A stretch of 64,000 bases of DNA from Rhizoctonia solani. Lineage: Eukaryota > Basidiomycota > Agaricomycetes > Cantharellales > Ceratobasidiaceae. The notes beneath the pieces were generated by a model. The model saw only the letters and a list, made by a program, of their open reading frames with translations. It was not told the origin of the DNA and ran no database searches. The first letter of the stretch is position 1. Every line of letters starts with the position of its first letter. The stretch lies in NCBI RefSeq assembly GCF_016906535.1, contig NC_057385.1, positions 2,046,001-2,110,000 of the forward strand, in the 5' to 3' direction. Position numbers and translations under genes: made by a program. Below, in pieces: positions 35,951-49,107 of the stretch.

Positions 35951-36801
35951 ATGGCCCCTACAGCTATTACGCACCCCGAGTCCACAGCTGTACCAACTAA
36001 AGTGGCCCAGGAGCCACAAAACTACTCGGTAATTGTTCAACAACTAACAGATGTCGCTCGTGATGTCATGAATCAAGCTATCGACCTGCTCAAAAACACA
36101 TTAACGGACGACAAACAACTCACGTATCAGTCAGAGTACATCCCAGGTTCAACTATCGGTTAGTACCAGAGTGTATTGGTTGCGCATAGACCCCCGACCA
36201 TAATCCAGGCAAGCACCTCCGACACGCACGCGATCACTATGTCCTACTTTCCAAGGCAAGTTGGTGTCTGGTGATGTCGCGGCAGCTCTCAATTCGTTCG
36301 TTGGACAGGCAGTTGCGGACGTCACTGTAGCCGAGTCGTCAAACGGCCAAGCTCCAGCCGCGGCGTTGTCGTACGACGCTAGGATCCGTGATACTCCTAT
36401 GGAGACGTCGATAAACGCAGGCATACAGGCGTTTGAAGAAGCTATCAAACAGCTGGACGATATAGCCAAATATGCTCCCGAAGACCTGCCCATTGTCCTT
36501 ACAGCCGATACAGGCCCATACCAGCAAGTGCTGAATACGACCTATGGACGAGAGGTACCAAAATTTTAGCTTTGCGTTGTGGTACTGGTACTGACCCAAC
36601 TAAAGCTCTGGTTTGGTTCGCTCCATGCCATTCACCACTGGTCATGGTTCGCGTGATTGCTGGGGAATTGGCAAGTACAGACTTGGCGACACATCACCAA
36701 TATTGACTTTTCAGTAGGGTCTGGTACTAAACCCCAACTTTGGCATAGCGCCTTCCACGATTAATTATCACAAGAAAGACGAGAATAAATCAAAGATTTA
36801 G
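35951..36801 (+). CDS. DinB-like four-helix protein
   Basis: Exons: 35951-36158, 36209-36554, 36606-36670 and 36718-36801. Helical repeats fit a DinB/YfiT-type metal-binding bundle: QQLTDVARDVMNQAIDLL, the first His cluster in GKHLRHARDHYVLLSKA, a central LSYDARIRDTPMETS loop, then LWFGSLHAIHHWSMVRVI with the paired His, and a final NFGIAPSTINYHKKD. DinB proteins are often thiol transferases or metal-dependent hydrolases; the function here is unknown. Two one-base frame breaks occur (about 36258 and 36643). The last intron starts with GC. Convergent with the SPF27 gene, 72 bp apart. Confidence 0.7.
36671..36717 (+). other. GC-AG intron in the DinB-like gene
   Basis: The exon ends GAATTG and the intron opens GCAAGTACAG and closes TTTTCAGTAG. 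It is 47 nt. This boundary keeps the frame from VIAGEL into GLVLNPNFGIAP. It has the same GCAAGT donor as the BTB gene intron. Confidence 0.6.
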
Positions 36802-36873
36802 CAGTGGGTTGGGACAGCAATATATAATTTATACAGACTACACATGTGGCTAGGGTACGCCACGTTTTTGACC

Positions 36874-37691
36874 TTAGACTGTCATCTCTGCATCTTGGCG
36901 CCTCAGTGATTCTACTTGCTTCGAGCGCTAGATTGGCCATGCTGATTTGCAAGTTTCGTGAAATGAGCTCTGTCCACTTGTTTTCGAGAGCGGTGAGTTG
37001 GGCACCTGCAGTGAGCTAAAGCGATAGTAGTCAGAAAAAGTTTGAAGAAAGCGTCGAGTTAGTAAATACCTGAGCGTTCTTGCGAGCACGGTTGACCTCG
37101 GTGCTCTGCTCCTTGGTGACCTCAAGAGCCTTTTCGACCCTCTTGGCGTCCTCTTCTAGCAAGAAGTTGTGGACCTTCCAGGAGTTGGCACCATAAGTTT
37201 GCAACAGCGATAGGTTCACTTGTCTATAATCACATGTCAGTCGTAGCAAGCTTGAAATAAAAAGGATCACGCACCTGCGGCGTTGGTGCTCCAATGAGCT
37301 TTTGCATTTTGCAAGGACTTTTGCCACTCCTCCTCTGTCGCGTTTGCTTGGTCTGCTGGTGCTGGTAGTTGATGGCGCGTCATATCGAGTGGGGGAAGCG
37401 GCTCTCCTCGTTCAACACGTTCGAGCTCTGCAGCCAGCATGGGTTTTTCTGCTCGAGTAGTATGTCAGCGCTGCGACTGGATTATAATTCAATATTGAAT
37501 GAGACGCTGGACTAGCAGGTACGCACCGTAAACAACTGGATGAGAGGTGGCAGACGAGGGTCATCCCCTACGTGCTGGACACTCTGAAGCTCCTTGGTTA
37601 TCTCCGCATTGACCAACTGTTTTAGGGTCCCAGTTGGCTCCTCCAGATCGTGATCATAATAAGGAAGGGAGTCGAGTAGGATGTCAGACAT
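36874..37691 (-). CDS. Pre-mRNA-splicing factor SPF27 (BCAS2/Cwf7)
   Basis: Core member of the Prp19/NineTeen spliceosome-activating complex. The start MSDILLDSLPYYDHDLEEP at 37691 matches the family N-terminus with its acidic-aromatic box. It continues with LKQLVNAEITKELQ, a LERVERGEPLPPLD segment, QVNLSLLQTYGANSWKVHN, FLLEEDAKRVEKALEVTKEQ and the coiled-coil end ALENKWTELISRNLQISMAN. At least four introns are present. Close to the end the frame is uncertain: reading on gives about 60 dubious residues, while a shift gives a short LRRQDAEMTV end with the stop at 36876-36874 (minus), which I prefer. Confidence 0.85.
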
Positions 37692-37911
37692 GGTGGTTGG
37701 GAGTAACACTTAGAGTTGAAACGGTAACCACGGTGTAACAGGTTGGGCTGGGCGTGGATGGGAAGGATCAGCGAATCAGGCGGGTGAATTCAAGATTGGG
37801 GGCCTTCGTGCCCTTCAACGATCGTCGAAATCAGCTATCCTCGCAACAGGGAGCCTTGGCTCTGGGCAGTGACTATTCCCGTCTACGTCGGCCTGCAATT
37901 GAGTGGCGGGG

Positions 37912-37920
37912 TATATATAA
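37912..37920 (+). promoter_or_regulatory. TATA-like element of the HIT gene
   Basis: TATATATAA in a GC-rich context, 114 bp before the ATG at 38034, inside the 342-bp divergent promoter shared with the SPF27 gene. Confidence 0.45.
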
Positions 37921-38033
37921 GCCGTGCCATGATCAGCGCTTGTTGCTCGGTATTTGACCAGCCCCGACCTAAACCGACCTATAGCTAACAAGGACTGCTC
38001 CATTCACTTACTTTGCTTCCTACTCCGACTCCC

Positions 38034-39225
38034 ATGTCATCCCCTACCAATCCATATGCACCAAGGGTCGGGTGCCCAATGTGCAGCATAGTCACTGCAA
38101 CACCCAATCCCACTCCGTTGTCCTCGCCCCATGCTTCCACTTTCCCCAATGGCTCATCGCCCACAACTAGTCCAGCTCACCAGATCATATGGAAGGACGA
38201 AAACGTCACCGCCTATGTTGAGAAAAACAACCCAGTGTCTAGCAAAGGACATATCATTATCCTTCTCAAGTGAGTGCTCTTTCTATCCCCAATATGTCCG
38301 CTCACATTTAGCCTCCGGGACTGAATAGCTTCCATGTCCCGTCTATTTACGCTCTAGTAAGTATACTGTATATTGTATATATTTACACTATCTAATGCCT
38401 GCCTCAGTCATCTACCGATCTGCCGCTATTGGTACACATCCAGCGTCTGGCCACCCGGCTCCTAACTCAGCTTCACCCTTCGTCGGTCGCCAGCTCATTC
38501 ACACCCAATGAGAACGCCAACCCGCCACCTTCACCTGGTCCGAACGCAGCCCCCAATCTGCCTCTCACACCTACGTCACCGTTTCGTGTCGGCTTCATCA
38601 CTCCGCCGTTCCGGGACAGTAAGATCCCAGTCACAGATCACCTGCACGTTCATGCCTACATTGGCACTACCGATCTCGCAGGATGGTGGCGCGCTATGGC
38701 CTACAGCTCTGTCGGCTGGTACAGTATTGAGGATTTGATTGCTGAAATCCGGTACGTTACCCTAGTTGTTGATCACTTGGCATGTCTCCCTTACGTGCTT
38801 TTTTGGTTCTGCCAAGTGAACAAACTTCAAACAACCGGGTCCGTTCAACAAATCCTGAGCGCAAGAACTCACGGCCTATTGACCGAGTCCCAGACGCGGG
38901 AGCGCGCGCCGGTCTGCCCGACGGCCGGGAACTAAATGACCTCCCCCTGGCAGCTGATGGACTCGGTGCTGCGGGTGACCGCGGCTCTCGATCCCCGAGC
39001 CGAAGCAGTAGCATGGACAACCAACCGGGCCCTTCAAGGCGTGACAGCCACATCCCCTTGATGCGAGTGACAACCCCGGATATTGTTGTCGAGAACGCAG
39101 ACGAGGGTCCCGTCCGCCGCCGTAGCGAGCCCAAAGGGAGCCCTACTACCTCGAGTATTCCTCTCATGCGAACTCCCAGCTCTGGCTCGTCTCCGTCTCC
39201 ATCCCCGGCTGCCATAGCTGTTTGA
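38034..39225 (+). CDS. HIT-domain protein with Ser/Arg-rich tail
   Basis: Exons: 38034-38269, 38329-38356, 38408-38751 and 38817-39225. The N-terminal half is a HIT fold: CPMCSIVTA (Cys-x2-Cys), IIWKDENVTAYVEKNNP, KGHIIILLKNFHVPSIYAL, and the histidine triad HLHVHAYI (His-x-His-x-His). A GWWRAMAYSSVGWYSIEDL segment follows. The C-terminal third is Ser/Pro/Arg-rich and disordered. HIT proteins hydrolyse or transfer nucleotide phosphates; related fungal proteins include aprataxin-like and DcpS-like enzymes, and the exact subclass is not clear. Exon two is 28 nt. Confidence 0.85.
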
Positions 39226-39581
39226 TACGCTCACTTTCTTTTTGCATTGTACCATCCCCTTCTTTCTCATTAGCTCATTTACGTCATCAGTCTGAATTCG
39301 AACGAATCATTGTCGCTTCAATATCAATATGGTGTCGGTCCTGTCTTTTGGTTTCTGGTTGTGATTTAATAAATGTATCCTGTTCTGTTTATACCCTTTG
39401 GCGATAACCGTGTAAGAATGGCATATATGCATCCATTTCCTCTCCTTCGATGTCACCAACCCCCTGCCTTCTGCTGAGTCAGCTTACGAAACGTGAATTC
39501 TATTCTTGACTTTTACTACCTGTTGGTTAGTGACCGCCAACTCGACGAATTCTAGGTTCTTCACTACACTGGAAACGCACG

Positions 39582-40658
39582 ATGGATGCTACGCAAATTG
39601 CAGCGCGCCGCGCGGAAATACTTAGCGCATTTGAAGGGTTCAGGGAGGAATTCGACGAGAATAACGATCGAAGTAAGTTTAACCCTGTGGTATCGGCCTA
39701 GGCCAGGAACTAACTCCCGCTCGAGTGCCTAGGAGAACGAATAATTAAAACCAATCGCGACATTACCAATCACTCTAAAAAGCTTATCTTTCAGCTTCAC
39801 CGTATAGCGCAGGACGAAAATAGCGACGAGGGGCGCGACAAGGCGATTCACAAAGCCAGGGCAAGTTTGATGAAGTACGGGCGTTGTATGCCAAGATACG
39901 ACCTGAACTCGAAGGTGAGAAGAACTGGAGGTATACACGTAGCGTGTGAGTCTGGGGTTCTCCAGCTTGGCACACTACTTCTCACCATTGAGACGATACT
40001 TGGCAGTTCGGGTGGACTACAGGAATTAATCGAGGCCCTTTCCCTGCGGCACTACTTGTTGCACGGGCAAATGATATCGTATGATCAAGTACAACAGTTC
40101 TTGACTTCGGACGAGGGCGAAAAGGTGGTCTGCTGATTCGACCATCGAACTTTGATTTATTATTATTACAAAGTACCTATACTTGGCCGAATCCGACTAC
40201 TTGTTAGGGGTCTCCGACTTGACCGGCGAGTTGATGCGACTCGCAATCTCGACGATCACCCGAAAAGGCGGCCGAGATCGGGCACTTCATACCGCGGCTT
40301 TTGTCAGAGCATGTCTAGCGGGTAACGTTGACTTGAACATTGTTACGTGTTGGAAACGGGCCTGATTTTCGGTAGCGGTTTAGATTTCGAATCGTTTGCG
40401 CCGCACGTCCGAGATCTTTACAAGAAACAAAACGAGACTTCAGCATCCCTGCGTAAAATTGAAGATGGTAAATTATAAAAATGCCAATTTGTCATGGTGT
40501 GCCTTGCTGATACAGATCCCGCAGCACTCTATTCAATTCGTGTTCGTGAGTTTGAGCATGGCAGTGAAGGCTCGTTCGACGATATTATTAGTCGTTTCGC
40601 ATACCAATTTGAAAAGCCTCAGAATGTGCAGGACGATGAAGGGGGCATTGGGTACTAA
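39582..40658 (+). CDS. Translin/TRAX family protein
   Basis: Helical nucleic-acid-binding protein; translin and TRAX form the C3PO ribonuclease complex. Visible blocks: FEGFREEFDENNDRRERII, KTNRDITNHSKKLIFQLHRI, KNWRYTRSVSPGLQELIEAL, LRHYLLHGQMISYDQVQQFL, then SDYLLGVSDLTGELMRLAIS (the family signature) and a C-terminal SIRVREFEHGS helix. The YLLGVSDLTGELMR box occurs in both translin and TRAX; which one this is cannot be fixed by eye. One frame break is near 39859 (before KFDEVRALYAKI). Start at 39582, end TAA at 40656-40658. Confidence 0.85.
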
Positions 40659-40795
40659 TAATTGCTACCGACCATTGAGTGCTTTATCAATTGCACATCT
40701 TGCATGCCAATGATCACACGCTGCTCTATGTCAGGGTGCAAAGTAAATCCCGTGGCTAGTCACGTGATGTATCCACTCTACACTCTGCTACAATA

Positions 40796-42115
40796 ATGTC
40801 TGACGATGAATATTATGGAGACGATGATGTATTCACGTCCGATGCATTGGATAACATACCCGCCTTGAATCAAGCTCCGTCTCCTGTGACTCCTGTTTCG
40901 ACCTTGCCCAGTCCAGCTGTTCAACAGCCTCCCCAGGTCACTTCCACCAGTCTGAGTATTCCAGGATCAAACGCGAGCAACCCTATTGTCGTTGGATCCG
41001 TAAATGACTTGGCGCAAACTCCTGTATCCCATAGGACCACACCTGAATCAGTCCGGAGAACCAATTCGCGGTTCTCTACCATTATGAACGCTCTCAGGAG
41101 TGGATCGACTCAACGCTCCAGTAAGTTCATAAGAGACTTGAGCTTTTCAAAAAAATGAATAAATAAAAACAATTAATCCGAGACATAGGCCCAAGTGGAG
41201 TTTTTGGTCCGCAAACCGGACTTTTACAGTTTTCGAAAGGAAAAGAACGCTCTGCGAGCTTGCAATCGGGTACATACCAATCAAACGCTGCTGGGCCCTC
41301 TCGACTATCCTTCCAGTCTTCTCCATTGGCAGGATCGAAGCGCCGAAGAGCGTCATCGTCTGTACGAGAAGATTTCCTCGAAGCGGAAGCTCGGGCGGAT
41401 AGTTGGAGCGTTATGGAAGAGGAACTGACTTGCGCCATGTGAGCCCCCTTTGATAAAATCTTAGGGCTTGGGCCGACAATCTGTCTCAGATGCTGTGATG
41501 TTTATGTTGCACCTCAAATCACGGCTTGTGGACATAGCGCATGCGCGGTTAGTGAATATCGCCTCAAGTTTGTTTTGCCGTTTGACGAATCTTATTCTGC
41601 TAGCCTTGTTTGGTAAGTGATCGCACCATGCCTCCGAGGAGATAGTATTGACTCGTTGGATATTTCAAGAAAATCTGGCTATCGAGGAACAATAACTGTC
41701 CAATTTGTCGTTCATATATTAACCCGAGTATCAAATTGGTTGCGAACAGATTGGCGTCGAGTATGGTTGACCGTATGATAGCCGAGGCGAAGAAACATAC
41801 ACTTCCAGATTGGTGCCCTGGTGGCACGAAAGAAGCAGAGTGGAGTAAACGGAAAAGGTATTCATGGCGATATTGTTTTTTAGTATCCACTGATGCGAGC
41901 CGAACAGACTTTGGGTAGCCGAGGAGGCGAGAGACGCAGCAGCAGCAGTCCAGGCGCGCAACCAAGTGAATGCACGTGTTGCACGCGCAATTACGCGACC
42001 CCGGTTTCATTTACCGCAACCTCTCTTTCTGGAGGATGAAGACGAGGAGGAAGATGACTATTATAATATTGACGACCTCGGGTACGAGGATGAGTATGAT
42101 TACAATCTATTATAA
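40796..42115 (+). CDS. RING-finger protein, putative E3 ubiquitin ligase
   Basis: The N-terminus is acidic (MSDDEYYGDDDVF) then Ser/Thr/Pro-rich. The RING appears across three exons: ELTCAM then CCDVYVAPQITACGHSAC, then NNNCPICRSYINPSIKLV. The C-x2-C, C-x-H and C-x2-C spacing fits a C3HC4 RING. A helical segment (ASSMVDRMIAEAKKHTLPDW) follows, and the C-terminus is very acidic (DEDEEEDDYYNIDDLGYEDEYD). The arrangement resembles CHFR-type RING neighbourhoods, but no FHA domain is seen. It lies 137 bp after the TRAX gene and 146 bp before MED6 on the same strand. Confidence 0.75.
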
Positions 42116-42261
42116 CATTTCTTGACATTTTTGCCCAAGGTTACTTCGGTTTTTTGACTGACACCTCTTTTTGGGCTTATTCATGTATTATATGTATTAG
42201 TGTGGTTTTACGAAGCATTGGGCGCTTACTATCTGAGCCAACCTTGACCATAACCTACACC

Positions 42262-43428
42262 ATGGCGACCCCTGCAGACGATCACAGCGAGAAAGTTCTT
42301 GTTTATCATGAATGGTTGAACGTGAGCTATGATTGTGGATATGGTCTCGGTGTGGCCGACTTATATCCAGTCTTTCCATAGGTTCTCGGACCACTTACAA
42401 CAGGAAACGTACTCGAATACTTTGCGGCGTGTCAACTTTTTTGGGATCCACAATGTAATAATAACATTCTTCGTATGCAAAGTCAACACCTTGGAACATC
42501 TGTAAACTTGGACGAGCTCAAGTGGGTCTCTCAACGTAATTTGCTAGCTTTCCGAGTCTAAGCTTGTGTTTTAGGAATATGAAGGGGATCGAGTATGCAG
42601 TGGTCCATGCAGAACCGCCAACCTTGTTTATAATTCACAAGAGGGAGAGGCTCAGCCCGACCGAAAGTGAGTAGCTTTGGTTTGGTGTACATCATCCAAA
42701 CACTAACAACGACAGTGTTTAGCACGTCCTATTGAAGCATATTACGTCTACAAGAATACCATTCATAAAGCTTTCGACCTCTATTCTCTTGTGTCAAACC
42801 GACTCGTCAGTCCCTTTGGGTCGAGCTCAACTAACTGTACTAAAATGTAATTTTCAGTCAACTGCAGTCAATTGTCTCAGCGACTCCTTGAGTCTTATAC
42901 GCCCCTATAAACCCGAATTTTCACCCCGAACTGGTTATCAATGGTGGGCTCTGCGGCACCAATCTTATTTCCATTTGGCATTCACAATTCTTAGGAACAT
43001 CATTGATGATTCAGTAGAGGAGGGTGACGACTCGAACACAAATCAGCTGCGTAACCAGCCTAAGCGCCAAGTAGCCACGATACCAGGGATGATGGCTGCA
43101 CTCCAGACAACCAGGTCGCATATGGAACAGCAATATCAAGAAAAACAAAAACGAGCAGAGCAGGAAGCAGCAGCCAACGCAGTAGCCAGCTCCGGGACCG
43201 CTCCCGGTACTCGACCAGCGAGTGTCGCTCCAATGACCCCAGCCCCCGACGCCATACCTCGTCCCCCGGATGCGGACGCTTCTGCTATTGCTAGTGCTGC
43301 AAAAACACCAGCACCCAAGGGGCAAGGGAAGAAGAAGCAGAAACGTAAGTGGATACTAACTGGAGAGGAGTCTGTCCTAAATGTGATATATAGGATTGTC
43401 TATGGTCGCCGAAAAGGGTGCCCAGTAA
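42262..43428 (+). CDS. MED6: Mediator subunit 6 (MED6)
   Basis: Head-module subunit of the Mediator complex for RNA polymerase II. The family core is clear: GPLTTGNVLEYFAACQLFWD, NNNILRMQSQH, KGIEYAVVHAEPPTLFIIHK, PIEAYYVYKNTIHKAFDLYS, and LVSNRL. The second half is disordered (Ala/Pro/Gln-rich) with a basic KGQGKKKQKR that continues across a last intron into LSMVAEKGAQ and TAA at 43426-43428. Six or so short introns are present. The start MATPADDHSEKVLVYHEW at 42262 fits. Convergent with VMA7, 159 bp apart. Confidence 0.9.
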
Positions 43429-43587
43429 AAATTCCCATTTAGTTCAACAAGAAAACGATTGCAATAGCTAACGGTGTTCTTATTGTGTGAACCTTACATT
43501 ATAGTATCTTGTGTTATGCCAGGTGATTCGGCACAGTGATTGCCAAGTGATCTAATATTATAGCTGGCAGGTGCAACATAATACCGC

Positions 43588-44151
43588 CTACTCTCCAAAG
43601 AGCTTCTGTACCCTCTTTAATATGGAGTCCTTAGAGGGATCTGTACAAACACGTCAAATGATGTCAGAGTTAAACTGCAAGTATCATTACCATATGGATG
43701 GTCCTTTGCAGGGATCTCGAGTAGTGCTGGAAATGCTTGTTGATACTTGTCTACCATGGGTCTAATCTGGTCCGCAACCTAGAAGAGATGATCAGCATAA
43801 AGTACAAGAGTCAACAGCAGACTCACATGCTGGTTGATGAGTAGAATCGCAATATCCTTGCGATTGGTAAACTCTTGGAAGGTCTCTTCAATTTTCTCGA
43901 CAGAGGTTTCTACAAATCACGTCAGTAGCATTATATTTGACGAGACAAAGTACCCACTAGAGTCCACGATCATGAAGTTCTTGGTTTGGTCGTCATTAAC
44001 TTGCCCAATTCCAGCCAACAAAAGACCGGTTACAGAATCCTAAATTAAGTAATCGCGTCAATAATCACTCTTTTGAATGGCTTCAAATATACCTCGTCTC
44101 CAATTACAGCTAGGAGCGTCCTATCCTTTGGCGGTGCTGAAGTCGCCATCA
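43588..44151 (-). CDS. VMA7: V-type ATPase subunit F
   Basis: Central-stalk subunit of the vacuolar proton pump (V1 sector). The sequence MATSAPPKDRTLLAVIGDED then SVTGLLLAGIGQ, EETFQEFTNRKDIAILLINQ, and YQQAFPALLEIPAKDHPYDP is the standard subunit F set; about 120 residues with the end VLKRVQKLFGE. Introns of about 50 nt split it into several exons. Its start lies 88 bp from the start of the ECD/SGT1 gene on the other strand. Confidence 0.92.
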
Positions 44152-44239
44152 GGGGTCGTCGGGGGTGAGCAAATAGGAGGTTTCACGTGACCGTGCTCCA
44201 AAGCCGAGCGCTTGCCCACTGCTCTTACCGCCCACGGTC

Positions 44240-47363
<3,124 letters not shown>

Positions 47364-48039
47364 CGCACTTCCCCACCTTACATAAATGTTTCGGCACGCA
47401 TGGTTTTACATATCGTGTAGAGATAACCTACAGTTTAGCATACAATGAGGCAGCTTGTCCTATCATTAGGCGGAGAAGGCGGGGCGTATCTTTATGCGCC
47501 CTACATCAATTCGCTCACCCCATTTTTTTATCGATATCCGAATCGTTGTCATGCATATCATACATATTTGACCTGACTACTTGCTCCAGTCATGTTCCCC
47601 ACACAAAACGCCACCCTATAATTGCATCCGATGTTGCCACGAACGCTTGAAGCCTGAATGACGTAGGTTCCCCGCATTGGCATTCCGTCGGCTCCAATCC
47701 CTTCGCTCCAATGGTCGGCGCGGTGTGAAAAAGATTTGGTAATTTCAGACACAACCCACCAGCGATTGGACAAAAGATCGCAAGGGCTTTAAACGAGCCG
47801 GCCTAATCGGGAAGTAGGCTCGCAAAAAATCGACAACTTCATCGTGCCGAAAAGGATCGACGATTTTTTAATTCAATTATGGCATCATCCCCTATGTGAA
47901 ACCGGCGGGGAGGTGGGAGGCGGGGTCGGGTGTCCCCTATGCATAAGAGTGCTATATAAACTCACCCCTTGCCGCTCCAAGTCTCCAGCATTCCCTCATC
48001 TACATCATAAAACCGTCATTTCTTAGAACTATCGTCACA
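47364..48039. other. Intergenic region with promoter of the HAD gene
   Basis: Spans the 3' side of the ECD/SGT1 gene and the promoter of the HAD phosphatase. GC-rich G tracts at about 47905-47930 precede a TATA element. No coding frame is supported. Confidence 0.45.
47953..47960 (+). promoter_or_regulatory. TATA box of the HAD phosphatase gene
   Basis: TATATAAA, 80 bp upstream of the ATG at 48040, followed by a C-rich leader. A strong-looking core promoter. Confidence 0.55.
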
Positions 48040-49107
48040 ATGTCGCCTTCTACTCAATCTTTCATCGTTGACGCTGCCTTGTTCGACATGGTGAGCTCAT
48101 TTCCGCCCTCGGATCGTCACCATGAACTAACTATGTTGGCTCTGTAGGATGGCACGCTGGTCGATAGCATCGCTGCAGTCGAGAAGGCCTGGGGCAATGT
48201 TGCCGAAGAAATTGGCCAAGATCCCGAGTATGTTATCGCTGCGACTCATGGGAAGCGTGCGATCGACAATTTGCGGCAATTCAAGCCTCATCTCAAGCCT
48301 GAAGAAATGGACAATGCAGTCTCCCAATTCGAGCAAACCATTCTCGACTTTGCTGACGAGTACAACAAGAAGACCAGCTCCTACCAGTCTTCAGTTATTT
48401 CTTCTCCGGCGACAATGACTCCGTCCAGCTCCGCCCCTTCATCCCGCCGCTCCTCGCGTGCAAACTCTTTGTTTGAACAAGACGCCTACGACGTCAAGTT
48501 CAGAAACCAACTTTCTGGGTTCGCAATCCCCGAATCCGCTATTGAAGAGGAGGCCGCTGTTGATGGAATCACTGAAGATATTCGTGCCGCCTGGAACGCA
48601 GAGCACGAGCTCATTGACCGATCAGTGCGCATTCTCCCTGGAGTTCGCGACATGATTGACTCGATTCCCGAGGGCCGTTATGCAGTCGCAACCTCTGGTG
48701 CTAAAACTTATGGTGCGTTTGTCGTGTTTCAGACGCATATATACATGATTCTGACCTTGCAACCAGCTTATGGTGCCATGTCTCGCGTCGGTATCATCCC
48801 ACCTCAGGTCACCATTACCGCCTGTGACAAGCGTCTGAAGGCTGGAAAGCCCGCTCCCGACCCGTTCATCCTTGCTGCTGAGTGCCTTGGATATGACCCC
48901 AAGCGATGTGTTGTTTGGGAAGATTCTCCATCTGGCATTCGCGCTGGAGTCGCCAGTGGTGCTACCGTCATTGCAGTCTGCACCTCTCACACTCGCGATA
49001 AGATCTCCAACTGTGGTGCTCACTACATCGTTGAGAATATGGAGAGTGTCGGCTGTGATGTGCAGCCCGATGGCCGCCTCAAGTTCACCATTACTTCCGA
49101 TGTATAA
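48040..49107 (+). CDS. HAD-superfamily sugar/glycerol phosphatase
   Basis: Exons: 48040-48090, 48148-48712 and 48767-49107. HAD motif I spans the first junction (ALFDM then DGTLVDS), motif II is AVATSGA, motif III the Lys of KAGKPAPDPFILAAECLG, and motif IV VVWEDSPSGIRAGVASG. The layout matches yeast GPP1/HOR2 and DOG phosphatases, which dephosphorylate glycerol-3-phosphate or 2-deoxyglucose-6-phosphate. The substrate is not decidable here. Between the helical cap (EQTILDFADEYNKK) and motif II lies a Ser/Thr-rich stretch plus a region of about 70 residues that usual GPP1-like proteins do not have. The product is about 318 residues, against about 250 for GPP1. Confidence 0.85.
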
